DNA of 64,000 bases, from contig NC_012878.2 of the NCBI RefSeq assembly GCF_000003195.3, forward strand, positions 38,812,751 through 38,876,750. Direction: 5' to 3'. The notes under the pieces were generated by a model that did no database searches, was not told where the DNA came from, and was given only the letters and a program-made list of their open reading frames with translations. This DNA comes from Sorghum bicolor. Lineage: Eukaryota > Streptophyta > Magnoliopsida > Poales > Poaceae. The first letter of the stretch is position 1, and every line of letters begins with the position of its first letter. A program made the translations under genes and the position numbers. Shown here in pieces: positions 1 to 11,021 of this stretch.

Positions 1-805
1 CAAATCTCTTGACAAGAAGAGCCATCTCCTCATCTTCATCACTATCACAAGAGCTTGCTTCTTCTTCACTTGATGACTCTATCTTGGCTTTGCCCTTGGA
101 TGAGGAGGCCTTGAATGCCACACTTTTCTTCTTCTCATCATCTTTCTTCTCACCATCCTTCTTCTTCTTCTTCTTCTTGATCAACTCATCCTTCTCATCA
201 TGTTCCCTATAAGCATCATCGGTCATCACCTCTTGGAAGACTTGTTGAGGAGTTGAATCACTAAGTGTTGTCTTGACTAGCACGGTGATCAATGTGTCAA
301 ATCTCTTGGGCAAGCTTCTCAAGAACTTCATAGAAAATTGACTATCTTTTACTTCTTCCCCAAGTTCCTTGAGTTCATTCACAATGACTTGCAACCGGTG
401 AAACATCTCTGGCACACTTTCATCTTCTTGCATCTTGAAGCTTGAGAACTTTTCTTGGAGGATGTAAGCTTTGGCGGTCTTGGTACCTTTGGTGCCTTCA
501 AATGTTTCTTCTAATTTTGCCCATGCATCATGAGCAACCTCAATGTTCTTGATTTGCTCAAAAGTCTTGTCATCAAGAGCTTCATGAAGAGCACTAATTG
601 CGATGTCATTGCATTGAAGCTTCTTTTCTTCAACCGGTGTTGGTGCATTTTCATTTGCAACCTCAAACTTTGTTTCGGTCACCTTTCAAACATCTCTATT
701 GATTGACTTGAGATGGGCGGTCATCTTGACCTTCCAATAAGCATAATTTGTGCCATCAAAGTAAGGTGCCTTCTTAGTGTTGTTGATATGCAAACTAAGA
801 GCCAT
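1..805 (-). pseudogene. Ty1/Copia gag, N-terminal part (UBN2 type), broken
   Basis: Reading the minus strand from the ATG at 805-803 gives a start of the type MALSLHINNTKKAPYFDGTNY, followed by WKVKM, then HRLQVIVNELKELGEEV and LRSLPKRFDTLITVL. This is the layout of the gag (capsid) part of plant Copia polyproteins of the UBN2/DUF4219 group. A Lys/Glu/Ser-rich linker near 60-200 follows, and the reading frame runs off the window before any zinc knuckle or protease. An in-frame TGA at 688-686, about 39 codons after the start, makes this copy non-functional as read. It lies just inside the primer site at 849-860 and the LTR at 863, as expected for the first gene of a minus-strand Copia element whose remaining body lies left of the window. 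Confidence 0.85.
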
Positions 806-848
806 TTTTTCACCGTAGGTTGTTAAGCCTCAAATAAACGGTGCCTCG

Positions 849-860
849 GCTCTGATACCA
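849..860 (-). promoter_or_regulatory. Copia primer binding site (initiator-Met tRNA type)
   Basis: The minus strand reads TGGTATCAGAGC two bases after the LTR terminus at 863. This is the standard primer site of plant Copia elements, complementary to the 3' end of initiator methionine tRNA. It fixes the element's orientation (minus) and identifies the sequence to its right as the 5' LTR. Confidence 0.93.
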
Positions 861-1495
861 CTTGTAAGGACCAAATGGCCAGAGGTAGAGTGTAGAGTGA
901 TTGTTATACCAATGTTGTAGAGTAGAGATATATCCAACCAATCACTCACAATCACAATCACAATAGATAAACCTCGGCAAGAGATGACACAAGATTTTAT
1001 ACCGAGGTTCACTTGCTTCTCGCCAAGCTACTCCTCGTTGTGGCGATACACCCACTTGATGGATCACGAGCTAATTGGCAATCAAAAGCCAAACCCTCAG
1101 CGGGTGCCACACATCCACTCACAAGATAGGGATCCTCCAAGCCACGAGCAATCCAGTAGAGTAGCCAATTGCGATCTCTCGCGGGGAAGGCCCAAGAACC
1201 CCTCACAAATCACTTGGTGAGGCTCGAAACAATCTCCAATTACGAGCTCAACACCACCGCTGCTCCAAGAATCTAGGGAAACGAGAAACACCCAAGAGTA
1301 ACAAGAAATCTGCAGCAAACTCAAGAATAAAGTGCCACTAAATGCAACTCTCAAAGCAATGCACTTGAATCTCACTCAATCTCACTAGGATTAGCAATCA
1401 AGCAAGGAGAAGAGTGGATGGAGTGTTCTCTAGCCCAATGTATGCCTCAAGTATTCAAATGTGCAAGAGAGAGCCTCCCAAAGTCGGCCATCTTC

Positions 1496-1503
1496 TATTT
1501 ATA
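1496..1503 (-). promoter_or_regulatory. TATA box of the Copia LTR
   Basis: The minus strand reads TATAAATA inside CTTATAAATAGAAG, about 640 bp before the U5 end of the LTR. This is a good plant TATA consensus with the GCGTCCGGTGC array on its upstream side, so it is the likely core promoter of the Copia element. Confidence 0.6.
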
Positions 1504-1555
1504 AGCCCCTCAAAGAAACTGGTCGTTGGCTGTTTTCACTGGGCTGAAAACGGTG

Positions 1556-4500
1556 GCACCGGACGCTACTAAGTGAGCACCGAACGCTCGACTCTCTGCG
1601 TCCGGTGCACTGGAGTTGGCCACGTGTCCATCTTGATCTCGCGTGTCAGATCCTAATGGTCACCTACGGATCTGAAAATTTGCAACTTTTGAAATAGGTG
1701 AAAAATGATTTAATTTTGTATTTTTGTGCTAATCAAACATAGGGAAAATAATATTTGTCATTAAAATAAAACTTATTATAGAATTTAGTAACATGTATGT
1801 GCACTCATGCTGGAGCATTTATATTTTTGTACTGTGTGACTTTGAGCAAAGTTGAAAATTGTTTCAAAATGATTTGAAAATGGTTTGGAAATAAAAAAAA
1901 TAAAAAAACAAAACCCTTTCCCCTCTCTAATTCTAGCCCAACCGGCTTCCCCTTCTTCCCCCCCCCCCCCCCCCCGCGGCCCACTCTTCTCCCTCGGCCC
2001 AATGGCCAGCCCAGCAGAGCAGCAGCCGCGCTCAGCCCACCCTGCCCCGCGCCTTTCTCCGTCTCTCTTTGGCTGGCGAGCAGGCCCCACCCCTTCTTTC
2101 ACCGCCAGCCGGGTCCCACGCGACAGATCTTCCCCATCTCCTCCTACCTTCGTTACGAGACGGAGCCGAGCCGGACTCCGGTTCCTCTTTCCCTGCGTGG
2201 AGCCAACCGAAATCTTTCAATCCCGAAAACCTCGGAGTTTCCTGCTATAACTTGTCCTATAAAAATTCTAGCGTCACGCCGCACATTTTCCCTTCTATGC
2301 CGTAAAAACCGAACCCTAGGCGCCCTATTTGAGCTCGGTTGGATCTCACCGAGCGAAACACCTTTCCCAACACGGCGCGAGCTCCCTGCTGCCTTCCGAC
2401 CCGAGCTTAGTGCCTTGGTGAATTCGCCTTCTCCTCCTCTGCGCGCCCATGGTCTCGCTTTTCGTTTTGGTGCTCGGAATCAGGAGGTTGGCGAGCTCCG
2501 ATGAGCTCCGCGGCGACGCTCATGGTGAACCACCGCGCCGGAGCTCTCCCTGGTGGCCGGCCGGCCGGGCACAGCCCTGGGTGGGACGCGAGCCGTCAAA
2601 ACTCCGATCAACGCACGAGATTAGAACGTAACCCTTCGGCCTGCAATTTTCTTAAAGAGTCCCTAGAGAATTTCGTTATCCAACCCGCAGTCCCTTGGCG
2701 CCCATGAGAAATCCGTTTATTATCCTAGAAAACGTAAACAGATCTGCTTGAGTCAGAAATACGCTTTCTGCTATTTACAGATTTGCCACTGTGAGTAATT
2801 TGCTCATAAGATGTTCGTTTTAACTCCGTTTTTGTCCATTCAAATTTTGTTAGATTCGTATTTATGAGCTCTACATTCTAGAAGTATTAGTTCACTGTTT
2901 TGAAACTTTCAAATTTCACAGTAGCATTTAATTAGTTATCTATCTATAGGAAATCTTAGAAAAATCATAACTTCTGCGTTTTAACTCCGATTTTCGTCAA
3001 CCTTACGTTTGTGTGATCGTAGCGCTGCATAGATTATTTTTATAAACTTTTATCTTTGATTTCCCACTGTTTGGTGTATTGTTCTAATTATAGCTTGTTT
3101 GCTTAGTGTATGATTGTCTACATTGGATTGCGTGTTGTTGATTGATGATCGAGTTTAGTCGGTGAGCTTTACGTTGGTGATCAAGGTCAAGCTTTTGACG
3201 ACCAGCAGCAGGCTCAGGAGAGCTTTGATCAAGGCAAGTATAACTGGGGATCATTCTTGTTACCCATACACCATTAATACAATATTTATCATTTGCATGT
3301 GTCCACCTTGATGACCTTAGCAAAATCATAGATGATTGTTATCCTAAATTCCTTGTTACCTATTTTGGATATGCATTTGGGTAGTTCTTGCTAGTGCTTG
3401 AATATAATCCATGATCTTGTAAGATGAATGTTTGGATATACAATAAACAATAAAATAAGCTTTCTAGCAACTTGAATATAAAGGGTGGAAAGAACTCTAG
3501 CTTTTGCTAGATTGATCTTGACCCTCCATAAGGACTTATCCCTTGGCAAAAGCTAGGACAACTCGTACAACCATGAGGGCTATATGGCTCTGGCTTTAGT
3601 CAAGTATGAGTAAGCTTTTCTAGCTTGTTAGCGGTTACCCGAAAGGGTGCTAGAGGGGCTGAACCGTTTTGGGTATAGTGTGAGCCCATGTCCTTATGTG
3701 TATAGGCTATGCGTCATTGTGCCATTTGGAAGGGGGGTATCTATATCTGCGCGCAAACGAAACCTTGCGGCCCTAACTGGTTAGATGAACCTTTAAAAGA
3801 CTTCATAGTGATCCCTGCCGAACTCCCTTAGAAGGGGGTTAAGAGACTCATGACCTCGGGCGAAAGGGTAAATCATGACTCATGGGTAAAGATGTACAAC
3901 CTCTGCAGAGTGTTAATCTGGTATACTAGCCGTGCCCACGGATACGGGCGGCCCAGAAAACTGACGGAATAGACGGACACTAATGAACATGATTAATGAT
4001 GATAAAGGATGGTTTATTATGTTGTTTATATGTGTTATTCATAATTCCTGTATACAATTGATCATGTGGTTATGGGATTATTTATGCTACCTTAATATTT
4101 GCTATCCAATGAATAAACATGCTATCCACTATTAAAAGCTAAATGCAGTCAAACTAGTGTCAGCTCTTTGAGCCTCATGAACTCCTGGTTATACTTGTTG
4201 GGTACGATATGTGCTCACTCTTGCAATTTCCCCCACACCTCAGGAGAAGTTTTGGGCTTGTGATCAACCAGTCAGCTCGATCCTATGGAGAGAAGTTAAT
4301 ACCCGAAGTTGGAGTTGACGAAACACTGTTTGCTATTAAAGGTTATCTCTTTTATACTAAGTACGTTATATATTTACGCATTGTCTTATGATATTACCCT
4401 TTATTTGAAGCTATATGTGAGATTTGACTTCTAAAACTCACATATGGTGTATATCTGGTTTTGTCCTTAAAATCGGGTATTACAGGATCACCGGACGCTC

Positions 4501-4765
4501 TGTAGGTCCACACCGGACTCATGCACAGAGAGTTCCGCAAACCTACGGGTCACCGGACGCTAAGCACCAGTAGCGTCCGGTGCTCACCGGACCCATGCGC
4601 AGAGAGGGTCGCAAAACGCCCGCACTTCGGACGCTAACCAGTGGACGCTCTCAGAGTGCGTCCGGTGCTCAACCCTAGCAGGGTCAAGCACACCGGACTC
4701 TGAGGCTAGCGTCCGGTGCCTCCGTACCCAGCGTCCGGTGCCTCCGTACTCAGCGTCCGGTGAGT
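1556..4765. repeat. CACCGGACGC / GCGTCCGGTG motif array in Copia U3
   Basis: The motif GCGTCCGGTGC or its complement occurs about nine times near-exactly, plus several degenerate copies. It lies at 1556-1610 and, beyond solo LTR A, at 4490-4765. With the insertion removed, all copies fall in about 330 bp of U3 immediately upstream of the TATA box. Both orientations are present. It looks like a repeated promoter or enhancer element; the binding factor is unknown. Confidence 0.7.
1673..4484 (+). mobile_element. Solo LTR A (long-LTR chromovirus family), TSD GGATC
   Basis: A 2812-bp unit starting TGAAAATTTGC and ending ...AATCGGGTATTACA is flanked by the perfect 5-bp duplication GGATC (1668-1672 and 4485-4489). 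It has no internal domain, so it is a solo LTR left by recombination between two LTRs. The 3' two thirds match LTRs B, C and D, including the block around 3750-3950 that contains the words GCGGCCCTAAC and GGGTAAATCATGACTCATGG. The 5' part holds a run of 18 C at about 1960-1977, a GC-rich stretch 1920-2650 and a TATAAAAATT at about 2259. A 5' splice-site-like AAG/GCAAGT sits at 3231-3239. Short ORFs in the GC-rich stretch are not conserved in the sister LTRs and are not called. Confidence 0.9.
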
Positions 4766-5028
4766 GTTTCTCAGTGAGAAAACACTCCCGCGACTTCTCC
4801 AAAATTCCCACCGGCGCAATAGAAAATATACACTTATTTTTCTCAAAAGCGCCGAATCCCGCCGAGCTTGCTCGGCGGGAGGGAGAGAGGAACCCAAACC
4901 CCTCTCAACCCTAGAAACTCCACCTCCTTTGCAAAAGTGCTAACACCAACAAGTGTCCACCACCAAAGTGCATGTGTGTTAGCTTTTCACAAACATTTTC
5001 CCAAAGGAGTTAAGTTAGCACTTTACTA

Positions 5029-5128
5029 NNNNNNNNNNNNNNNNNNNNNNNNNNNNNNNNNNNNNNNNNNNNNNNNNNNNNNNNNNNNNNNNNNNNNNNN
5101 NNNNNNNNNNNNNNNNNNNNNNNNNNNN
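5029..5128. other. Assembly gap (100 N)
   Basis: Exactly 100 N, the usual placeholder for a gap of unknown size. It lies within the U3 of the Copia LTR, just beyond the GCGTCCGGTGC array, so the true LTR length cannot be measured here. Confidence 0.98.
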
Positions 5129-5652
5129 CAGATGTAGGCCTAGTAGCACTTGATTCGAGAGATGACCGTGATTTCCCCTCTTGATAGTCGGCTATCTATC
5201 CTAAACCCGGTCAATCACTTCTCTACTCATCTTAGACCGGCAAAAGTAAAACCCTATGTTTATACCTTTGCCTTGATCACTTTGCTCCTTGTCTATCACC
5301 ATGATCTGTACTTCATGCTTCATCCCTTTGTGATCATGTGGCCACCTTTCCATGCCACCATGTACCTTCATCACATGTGTTGCTATGCCTAACTCAAATC
5401 ACTTAAACACGAGGCATTAGCAACTTGGTGTCATTAATTACCAAAACCAAACTTGGGCTTTCAACATACCTTGTGCTTGTCATTCATACGATCTTCTTGC
5501 TCCAATTCTGGAAATGTTAGTGGCAAGAATACTCAAAGGAATATTTTTAAAATTATCCTTATATGTTCAATACACAAGGTAATGTTTAATAGCTCATGTT
5601 ACAATCTGATCAGTGCTTGTTTTAGGACACTAAGCTTGTCCTTGGGAAACCA

Positions 5653-7028
5653 TCAATTTATGTCGGCGAAGTGGTTTCCCTTCCAACGCTGACCTATATC
5701 AAGATCAACTCCACGAGATCTGCAATATTTATTATAGACATATGCATCGACAACCATCCTTTTAAAGTTTTTATAAATAGAAAGGAAGAGGGGGCTGGAG
5801 TTCTCAAATGTGGTGATGTTGGAGAGACCAATAGATTGGGAAGATGTTGCATATGAGCATGGAGTAAGTGAAGTGGCTATGAAATAAATTCCATGCTCAT
5901 TAATGTTATCTTCGTCTCCAATCTGAATGTTTGGAGTTTCTCCTAGATTGGTCTCGCCTATGCCCTCTTCTGTAGTTTGATGAATCTCATCTTCAAAGGG
6001 AGTTAAGAACTCACCATTTGAAATTGAGCCAAAGTCAGAATCCATTAAGGCTTCTTCCTTGTCCATCCATTCAATGGTGAAAGGACATGGGTTTTTAATG
6101 CCCTCTAGCCATTGATGTTGCTCTTCTCGATCCTCCTTATGGTCTTGGTGACTCTTATGCATTGGATGTCTAAAGAGATTCATAGGATGATCGGGAGGTT
6201 CAAGAGAAAGAGCATAGTAGAAATTATTAGGCTCTGGGATGGGTTTAAAGATAGGTTCGAATGAGTCATCAAAAGTGGGCGTAGAAGGGGAGAAGATGAG
6301 ATTGTCTTCTAGATGGCTTCGCTCTCCTTCTATTGCATCACTTAAGATGCTATCCTTGAGTCTTAGATGACCATTAAAGGGATTGGATTTGAGATGCTTT
6401 CTAAGAGATCCCTTCTTAGGAAGGTTCAAACTATATGCACTCAAGGGTCTCTTATGAAGCAGGAAGTTTAAGCTCATCCCAAAATGAATTTCCAATGGTA
6501 GAATTTCTTCTTCCCTTAGATGATTTTGGAGCACTACTAGTTGGATAGCCGAATCATGGGATTGAAATGTTTGGAAATCAGCTATTGAAACTTCCTTTCC
6601 TTGTCTGGGAGATGATTCCTTCTCTATCTCTAGGATTTTTTATGAAGACTAGTGCAAGAAGGATGTCCACGAATGAAGACATACCTTGCTTTAGTAACAG
6701 ATAAAGAAAGAAAAATTGTACCCAAGGTTATATGATTAAGACCAATGTGAAAATATCGAGGAAAAACATGGTCTTGTAGGGCTAGGTCTAAACCAGAATT
6801 TATAGAAAGATTAACAGATTCCCTAGGTGTAGCTAAAAGTTCATTATCTTGTTGATTAAAAGATAGGACCTCAGCTATAGAAAAGGGTTGGTTTTGACCT
6901 ATTGCAATCAACTCCGGACACAGATCATAATTAGGGGCAAAGAAAGGACATGTTGACCCCCATGGTCTATGGCTGGTCTCTGAAGGTGCAAAAAATTCAA
7001 TAATAGGTGTGGAATTTGAGTTATCCAT
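5653..7028 (-). pseudogene. Element E gag, frameshifted
   Basis: The start is placed at ATG 7028-7026 (MDNSNS...), about 90 bp downstream of the primer site, matching the position in sister elements. The first reading frame runs 7028-6630 and the second 6534-5653 in a different frame, so at least one frameshift separates them. The core capsid segment seen in element I (motif RLFPFSL/RARHWY) is missing, which points to an internal deletion. The C-terminal block is well conserved with element I: MDKEEALMDSDFGSISNGEF, then INEHGIYFIAT, then SQSIGLSNITTFE. I recognise no zinc knuckle or protease. The function of the C-terminal block is unknown. Confidence 0.7.
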
Positions 7029-7116
7029 AAAGATGGAAAAAATAAAAAGATAAAAGAATAAAAGTATAATACAAGATAATAGCAAGACTTAAAGTTATCT
7101 CAGCAAACCGTCTTTC

Positions 7117-7134
7117 TCCTCGGCAACGGCGCCA
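7117..7134 (-). promoter_or_regulatory. Primer binding site of element E (tRNA-Asp type)
   Basis: The minus strand reads TGGCGCCGTTGCCGAGGA, eight bases (AGCATTTC) after the LTR end at 7143. It closely matches the TGGCGCCGTTGCCGGGGA primer site of Athila/Tat-type plant Gypsy elements. Confidence 0.9.
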
Positions 7135-7142
7135 GAAATGCT

Positions 7143-8191
7143 TGTTGATATTTGGTAACGCCATGAGGAATTGATCCGCAAGTGCACGGATATCGGTGAG
7201 CACTTCACCTGGAAGGTTATCCAAAGTATCGTATTTATATTTTTACCACTGGGAGAAAGTGTGCATCTAACTAACCAAATCTATTGCTACTACCCTTTAG
7301 GCTACAAAGAATGTGACTCGATGTGAGTGATGTATAGAGACGACTACAACCGTAATCTCGTTCTAACCTTGGTAAGGATGATCTACTATTCTGTTGGGGA
7401 GGCTCACGGAATCTAGACATTACAGAGGATGTTCGACCCGCACCTATAAACCCTACAATCCTACTAACGGGATATGGGCTACAAAGGTAACTTGGAAATG
7501 CCACGTTCCTCACTACTACCACGGTCCAGCTAGTCAGGGGATATCTATGAGTATCCTAGCCCAAACACCACGTTTATGCTAGAGATGATTACTCTAAACT
7601 CTACGCGAAGAGATCAAAGTAAACTCATAAACCAAAGAACAATAAAACAAGAACTTACTAGAATTTAGAAGTCGAAATACTGAAGCATCCTAGCAGCAAG
7701 TCTCGGGTTAGGAGACTTGATCCCGCAGGTACAACCTCAGAGTAGACACCGATAGGCCGGGCTTCCTCCGATCCACACCTCCACTCTATCTCTCTCAATC
7801 TAGTAGAACTAGTCTACTCTCACATTGGATGCTAAGCCCTAAGTCTATGTAGAGGAAAGGTTATCCTTCGAGGGCACCTCTCAACTCTATAATGAACTTG
7901 TTCTCCTCCAGGGGCCAGGGGGTCTGCTTATATAGTCGGATCAAACCGTCATTGATTGAACGGTTATCCTTGATCCTTTAGGTTGGTGGAGCATAATTCA
8001 CGAGATTGAACGTGATTGGCCACAACACCTAGGCGGGCACCCAAGGGGGGAGGGCGGGCGCCCTGCCCCCGGGCCCGTTCGGCCTCCCGTTTGTTTCCGT
8101 GGCTTCTGGACTAAGTCTGGGTGTTGGTTGCATTTGGATCCTTTTCTTTATTTATTTGATGATTATATTTGGTACTTAAGGACCGTCAACA
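7143..8191 (-). repeat. 5' LTR of element E
   Basis: This 1049-bp LTR has TGTTGATATT...ACCGTCAACA ends. It carries a minus-strand TATA box (CTATATAAG, about 7928-7936), two GC-rich palindromic boxes at 8030-8065, and the conserved U5 motif around CCGCAAGTGCACGGAT near 7170. The same family occurs as a solo LTR at 45890-47122. The bases beyond 8191 belong to a Copia LTR fragment. Confidence 0.9.
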
Positions 8192-8651
8192 ACCGGTGAA
8201 ATGGAAATGCCCTAGGTTATACCTTTGCCTTGCGCTTTCCATTCCATCTCCTCCAATGTTGATGCAACACATGCACCAACCAATCACCAAATGATATGAT
8301 CCACTTCATATCATCACGTGACCGTATTGGTTCATCGATCTTGACATCACTTTCTCTTCACCATTGCCTCGGTCCATCGGTGCCAAGTCTTGCTCAAGCT
8401 TCACCGTCACGCGCGGACCCTCGCTTCAAAGCCTCCGACTTGCCCTTCACTCTTGCAACTGGTCCATCAAGCCAAGCCTCATCTTGATCTTCTCCACCTT
8501 GGTCACATGACTCCATGTCATGTCTCATATGCAATGAGCTCCTCCATAATCACATAATCACCTGTGGACTAATCTCCTGTGTATCTCATATAAACACAAT
8601 TAGTCCACCTAAGTTGTCAATCAATTACCAAAACCAAACAAGGACCTTTCA
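8192..8651 (-). repeat. Copia LTR fragment
   Basis: This resembles the terminal part of the Copia LTR ending at 5463. Both have a stretch with 'atacctttgccttg', a run of CAT-rich sequence, and the ending ACCAAAACCAAAC...CTTTCA. It ends at 8651, where LINE sequence begins. Element E entered it at 8191/8192, so its other part lies left of E and outside the window. The short ORFs inside (8296-8487, 8515-8775) are not conserved and are not called. Confidence 0.65.
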
Positions 8652-10553
8652 CCTTCTGATTAACTATTTTTATCACGCCTCTTATTTAGTCAATCCACTT
8701 ATCCGGTTGTCCCTCCTTCCACGAAGTAGGCCCACGGGTAGTTTTCTGACTTGCCAAAAATTGAGATTAACATAAACAAGATCATTGAATCCAACTGTGA
8801 TATCATTAGTATCCAAGAAACCAAGAGAAGTGACTTTGATCTGAACTATATTATGAAGTTTTGCCCAAAATCCTTTGATGCTTTCTGCTTCTTGCCTTCT
8901 GTAGGCACTTCTATTGGTATTCTTGTCACTTGGAAAGGTTGTTTCTTTTTAGGGGTTGAGGTTTTTTAGAATAATTTCGCTATTTCTGTTGAGTTCCCCT
9001 CTCTCTTCAATAGTGATTCTTGGATTCTCACCTCTGTCTATGGGCCTTGTTCTTCTAAAGGAAATGTTGCCTTCACCAAGTGGCTAGAGAACATTCATAT
9101 GCCTGATGACATTCATTAGCTGGTTGTGGGAGATTTAACCATATCAAAAAACGGGAGGATAGGAATAAAAGGGGGCAACCTAGGATAAATGCTTATGTTC
9201 AATAATGCTATTAGTCCCTTGGGTCTGGTAGAGATCCCCCTTCATGGCAGGAAAGTTACTTGGACCAATAAACAACACCCTCCTCTCCTTGAAAGATTGG
9301 ACTAGTTTTTCTCTTCTTAGTCCTAGACTCTCAGATTTCGATTTACCACTGCACACTCCTTAGTCTTGGGGACTTCTGATCATTGGCCCTGCTTAGTTGA
9401 GGTCAAGACTATCATTCCAAATGGAAAGGTTTTTAGATTTGAAAATTGTTGGATGTGCCACCCTAAGTTCCTAATGGTTGTTTCAAATTCTTGGAATGCC
9501 CCTTTCCCTAGCTTGATGCAGCCAAGCTCCTGACTGCCAAATTCAAATCCCTCAGAAACAGTCTCAAGTGCTGGGAGGCTCAACTGTCTAACTTGAAGAA
9601 GACCATTGCAAATATCAAGCTTATTATCTCTTTTTTGGACACTATTGAAGAATGGAGAGACCTTGAGTTGCAGTAGTGGAATTTCAGAGATATCCTTAAT
9701 AACAAACTTTCTGACCTCCTCCACCAGCAGATGATCTATTGGAAACAAATGGGCAATATAAAGTGGGTGCAACTTGGTGATGAATGCTCCAAGCTTTTCC
9801 ATGCTCATGCCACCCTTAAGCATAGAAGGAATTTAATCACCTCCTTGTCTTTCCATCATGTAGTCCTGGTTTCTAACCACAGTCAAAAGGCTGCCCTTGT
9901 TTGGAATTATTTTAAGGAAAGATTAGGCTCCTCCAACCATGAGTAGATGCTTTTTGATCTGAACTCTCTCTCCACCCAGGATGTGGACCTCAGCCCCCTT
10001 GAGGAACCCTTTGGCCAGTAAGAAATTGATGAGATCATAAGGCAACTTCCATCTGACATATCCCTGGGCCCAAATGGCTTTAATAATGAGTTCCTAAAAA
10101 TGTTGACATATAATAAGGCATGACTTTTATAGCTTGTGCAATGCCTTCTGGCATGGGGAGATTTGTCTTCAGAGTATAAATGGATCTTTTATCACTCTGA
10201 TTCCAAAAATTGATGGGCCAACTAGAATTTGTGATTTTAGACCCATTTCTCTCTTTAATTCATTTGTCAAGGTGCTGACCAAACTACTTCCTAACAGGCA
10301 CCAACCTCTCATCACCAAGCTCATCCAAACCAATTAGTATGGCTTCATTAGGTCACGTTCCATCCAAGATTGTCTGGTGTGATCTTTTGAATATTTGCAC
10401 CTGTGTCACACATCTAGAAAGAGATTATCATCCTGAAACTGGACTTTGAGAAGGCTTTGGATAGAATTGAGCATGGGGCTATGCTTCAAATTATGAAAAA
10501 GAAAGGATTTGGTGATAGGTGGCTTTCTTGGATGAAGACGATTTTTAGCTCAG
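8652..10553 (+). pseudogene. L1-like LINE fragment (endonuclease and reverse transcriptase), decayed
   Basis: Plus-strand remnants of a plant non-LTR retrotransposon appear in the expected order. An AP-endonuclease segment lies near 8755-9160 (NCDIISIQETK, then TSVYGPC, then LVVGD). A linker with ERLD-like and KHRRNLI segments follows. Reverse transcriptase lies near 10030-10553 (SLGPNGFNNEFLK, FITLIPKIDGPTRICDFRPI, YGF, then LKLDFEKALDRIEH, which carries the first catalytic Asp of the palm). The frame is broken by many stops and shifts, and the sequence ends abruptly before the FADD box. Both ends are cut: the left at the Copia fragment, the right at the LTR-element junction at about 10554. 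Confidence 0.75.
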
Positions 10554-10626
10554 TGTTGACATTTACTACCGTCATTACTAAGAAGCAGAAATAACTCCTA
10601 CCCCTAGCAACAATGCCAGAAATGCT
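10554..10626 (-). other. Junction segment with primer-site-like sequence left of LTR H
   Basis: This short segment lies between LINE and LTR H. Bases 10601-10618 read on the minus strand TGGCATTGTTGCTAGGGG, a decayed version of the TGGCGCTGTTGCCGGGGA primer site. They are followed by the same eight-base spacer (AGCATTTC) as in elements E, F, I and K. The remaining 47 bp would be the start of an internal leader, truncated at the LINE. The repeat GCTCAG occurs at 10548-10553 and at 10624-10629, so a simple end duplication cannot be excluded. Confidence 0.5.
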
Positions 10627-11021
10627 CAGTATATAATTAACTTGTCATTTAGCTACTAGCCACTTCTTAGTTACTAACATTCCTAAACATAAAGTAGGTT
10701 GTCATCCCTAATTCTATTGCTAGGAAATTATTATAAATTTACATGTACTAATGTGACTAGGCAGATATAAAAGATATGAATGTAACATGATTGTAAACTA
10801 AATGGGTTCTGCAAGCGGACAAATAACTATACCGTTGTTGCATTTTACCTAGGAAGTTCATCCACGTTGTCGATTTATATTTATACCACTGGGAAAGCTA
10901 TGTAATAAACTATAATCTATTATATTGATAAAAGACTATATAGGATGAATAAGTGATATTACCAAGATCATCTAATCTACTCATAATAGGCAGATGTCAC
11001 AAGATAAATATGGGTGATAGC

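Larger units (their letters stand above)
863..5463 (-). repeat. Copia 5' LTR, split by solo LTR A and an assembly gap
   Basis: The LTR runs from TGTAAGGACC at 863 to ...GGGCTTTCA at 5463, so on the minus strand it begins TGAAAG and ends ...TTACA, directly before the primer site. It consists of 863-1672 and 4490-5463. The intervening 1673-4489 is a later solo LTR plus one copy of its duplicated target, and 5029-5128 is unsequenced. Without the insertion the LTR is about 1.8 kb, subject to the true gap size. A minus-strand TATA box lies at 1496-1503, and an array of GCGTCCGGTGC-like repeats lies upstream of it. At 5464 the sequence resumes gag-element E, so this Copia element landed in E. The matching target duplication would lie left of the window. 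Confidence 0.85.
5464..8191 (-). mobile_element. Element E: 5' part of an Athila-like gag-only retrotransposon
   Basis: In minus-strand order this holds a 5' LTR (8191-7143), a primer site (7134-7117), a leader and a broken gag (7028-5653). The left end is cut at 5463/5464 by the Copia element, so the rest of E lies outside the window. Gag and the sequence downstream of it are colinear with element I (37590-39206), showing the same family. No reverse transcriptase, RNase H or integrase is visible in the retained part. Confidence 0.8.

Noticed and set aside
1885..2631. Pro/Ser-rich and Arg-rich ORFs on both strands in a GC-rich stretch
   Set aside because: They lie in the U3 of solo LTR A, overlap each other on both strands, and have no counterpart in LTRs B and C; base composition explains them.
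4868..5137. ORF running through the 100-N gap
   Set aside because: Openness is created by the Ns; the flanks are Copia LTR.
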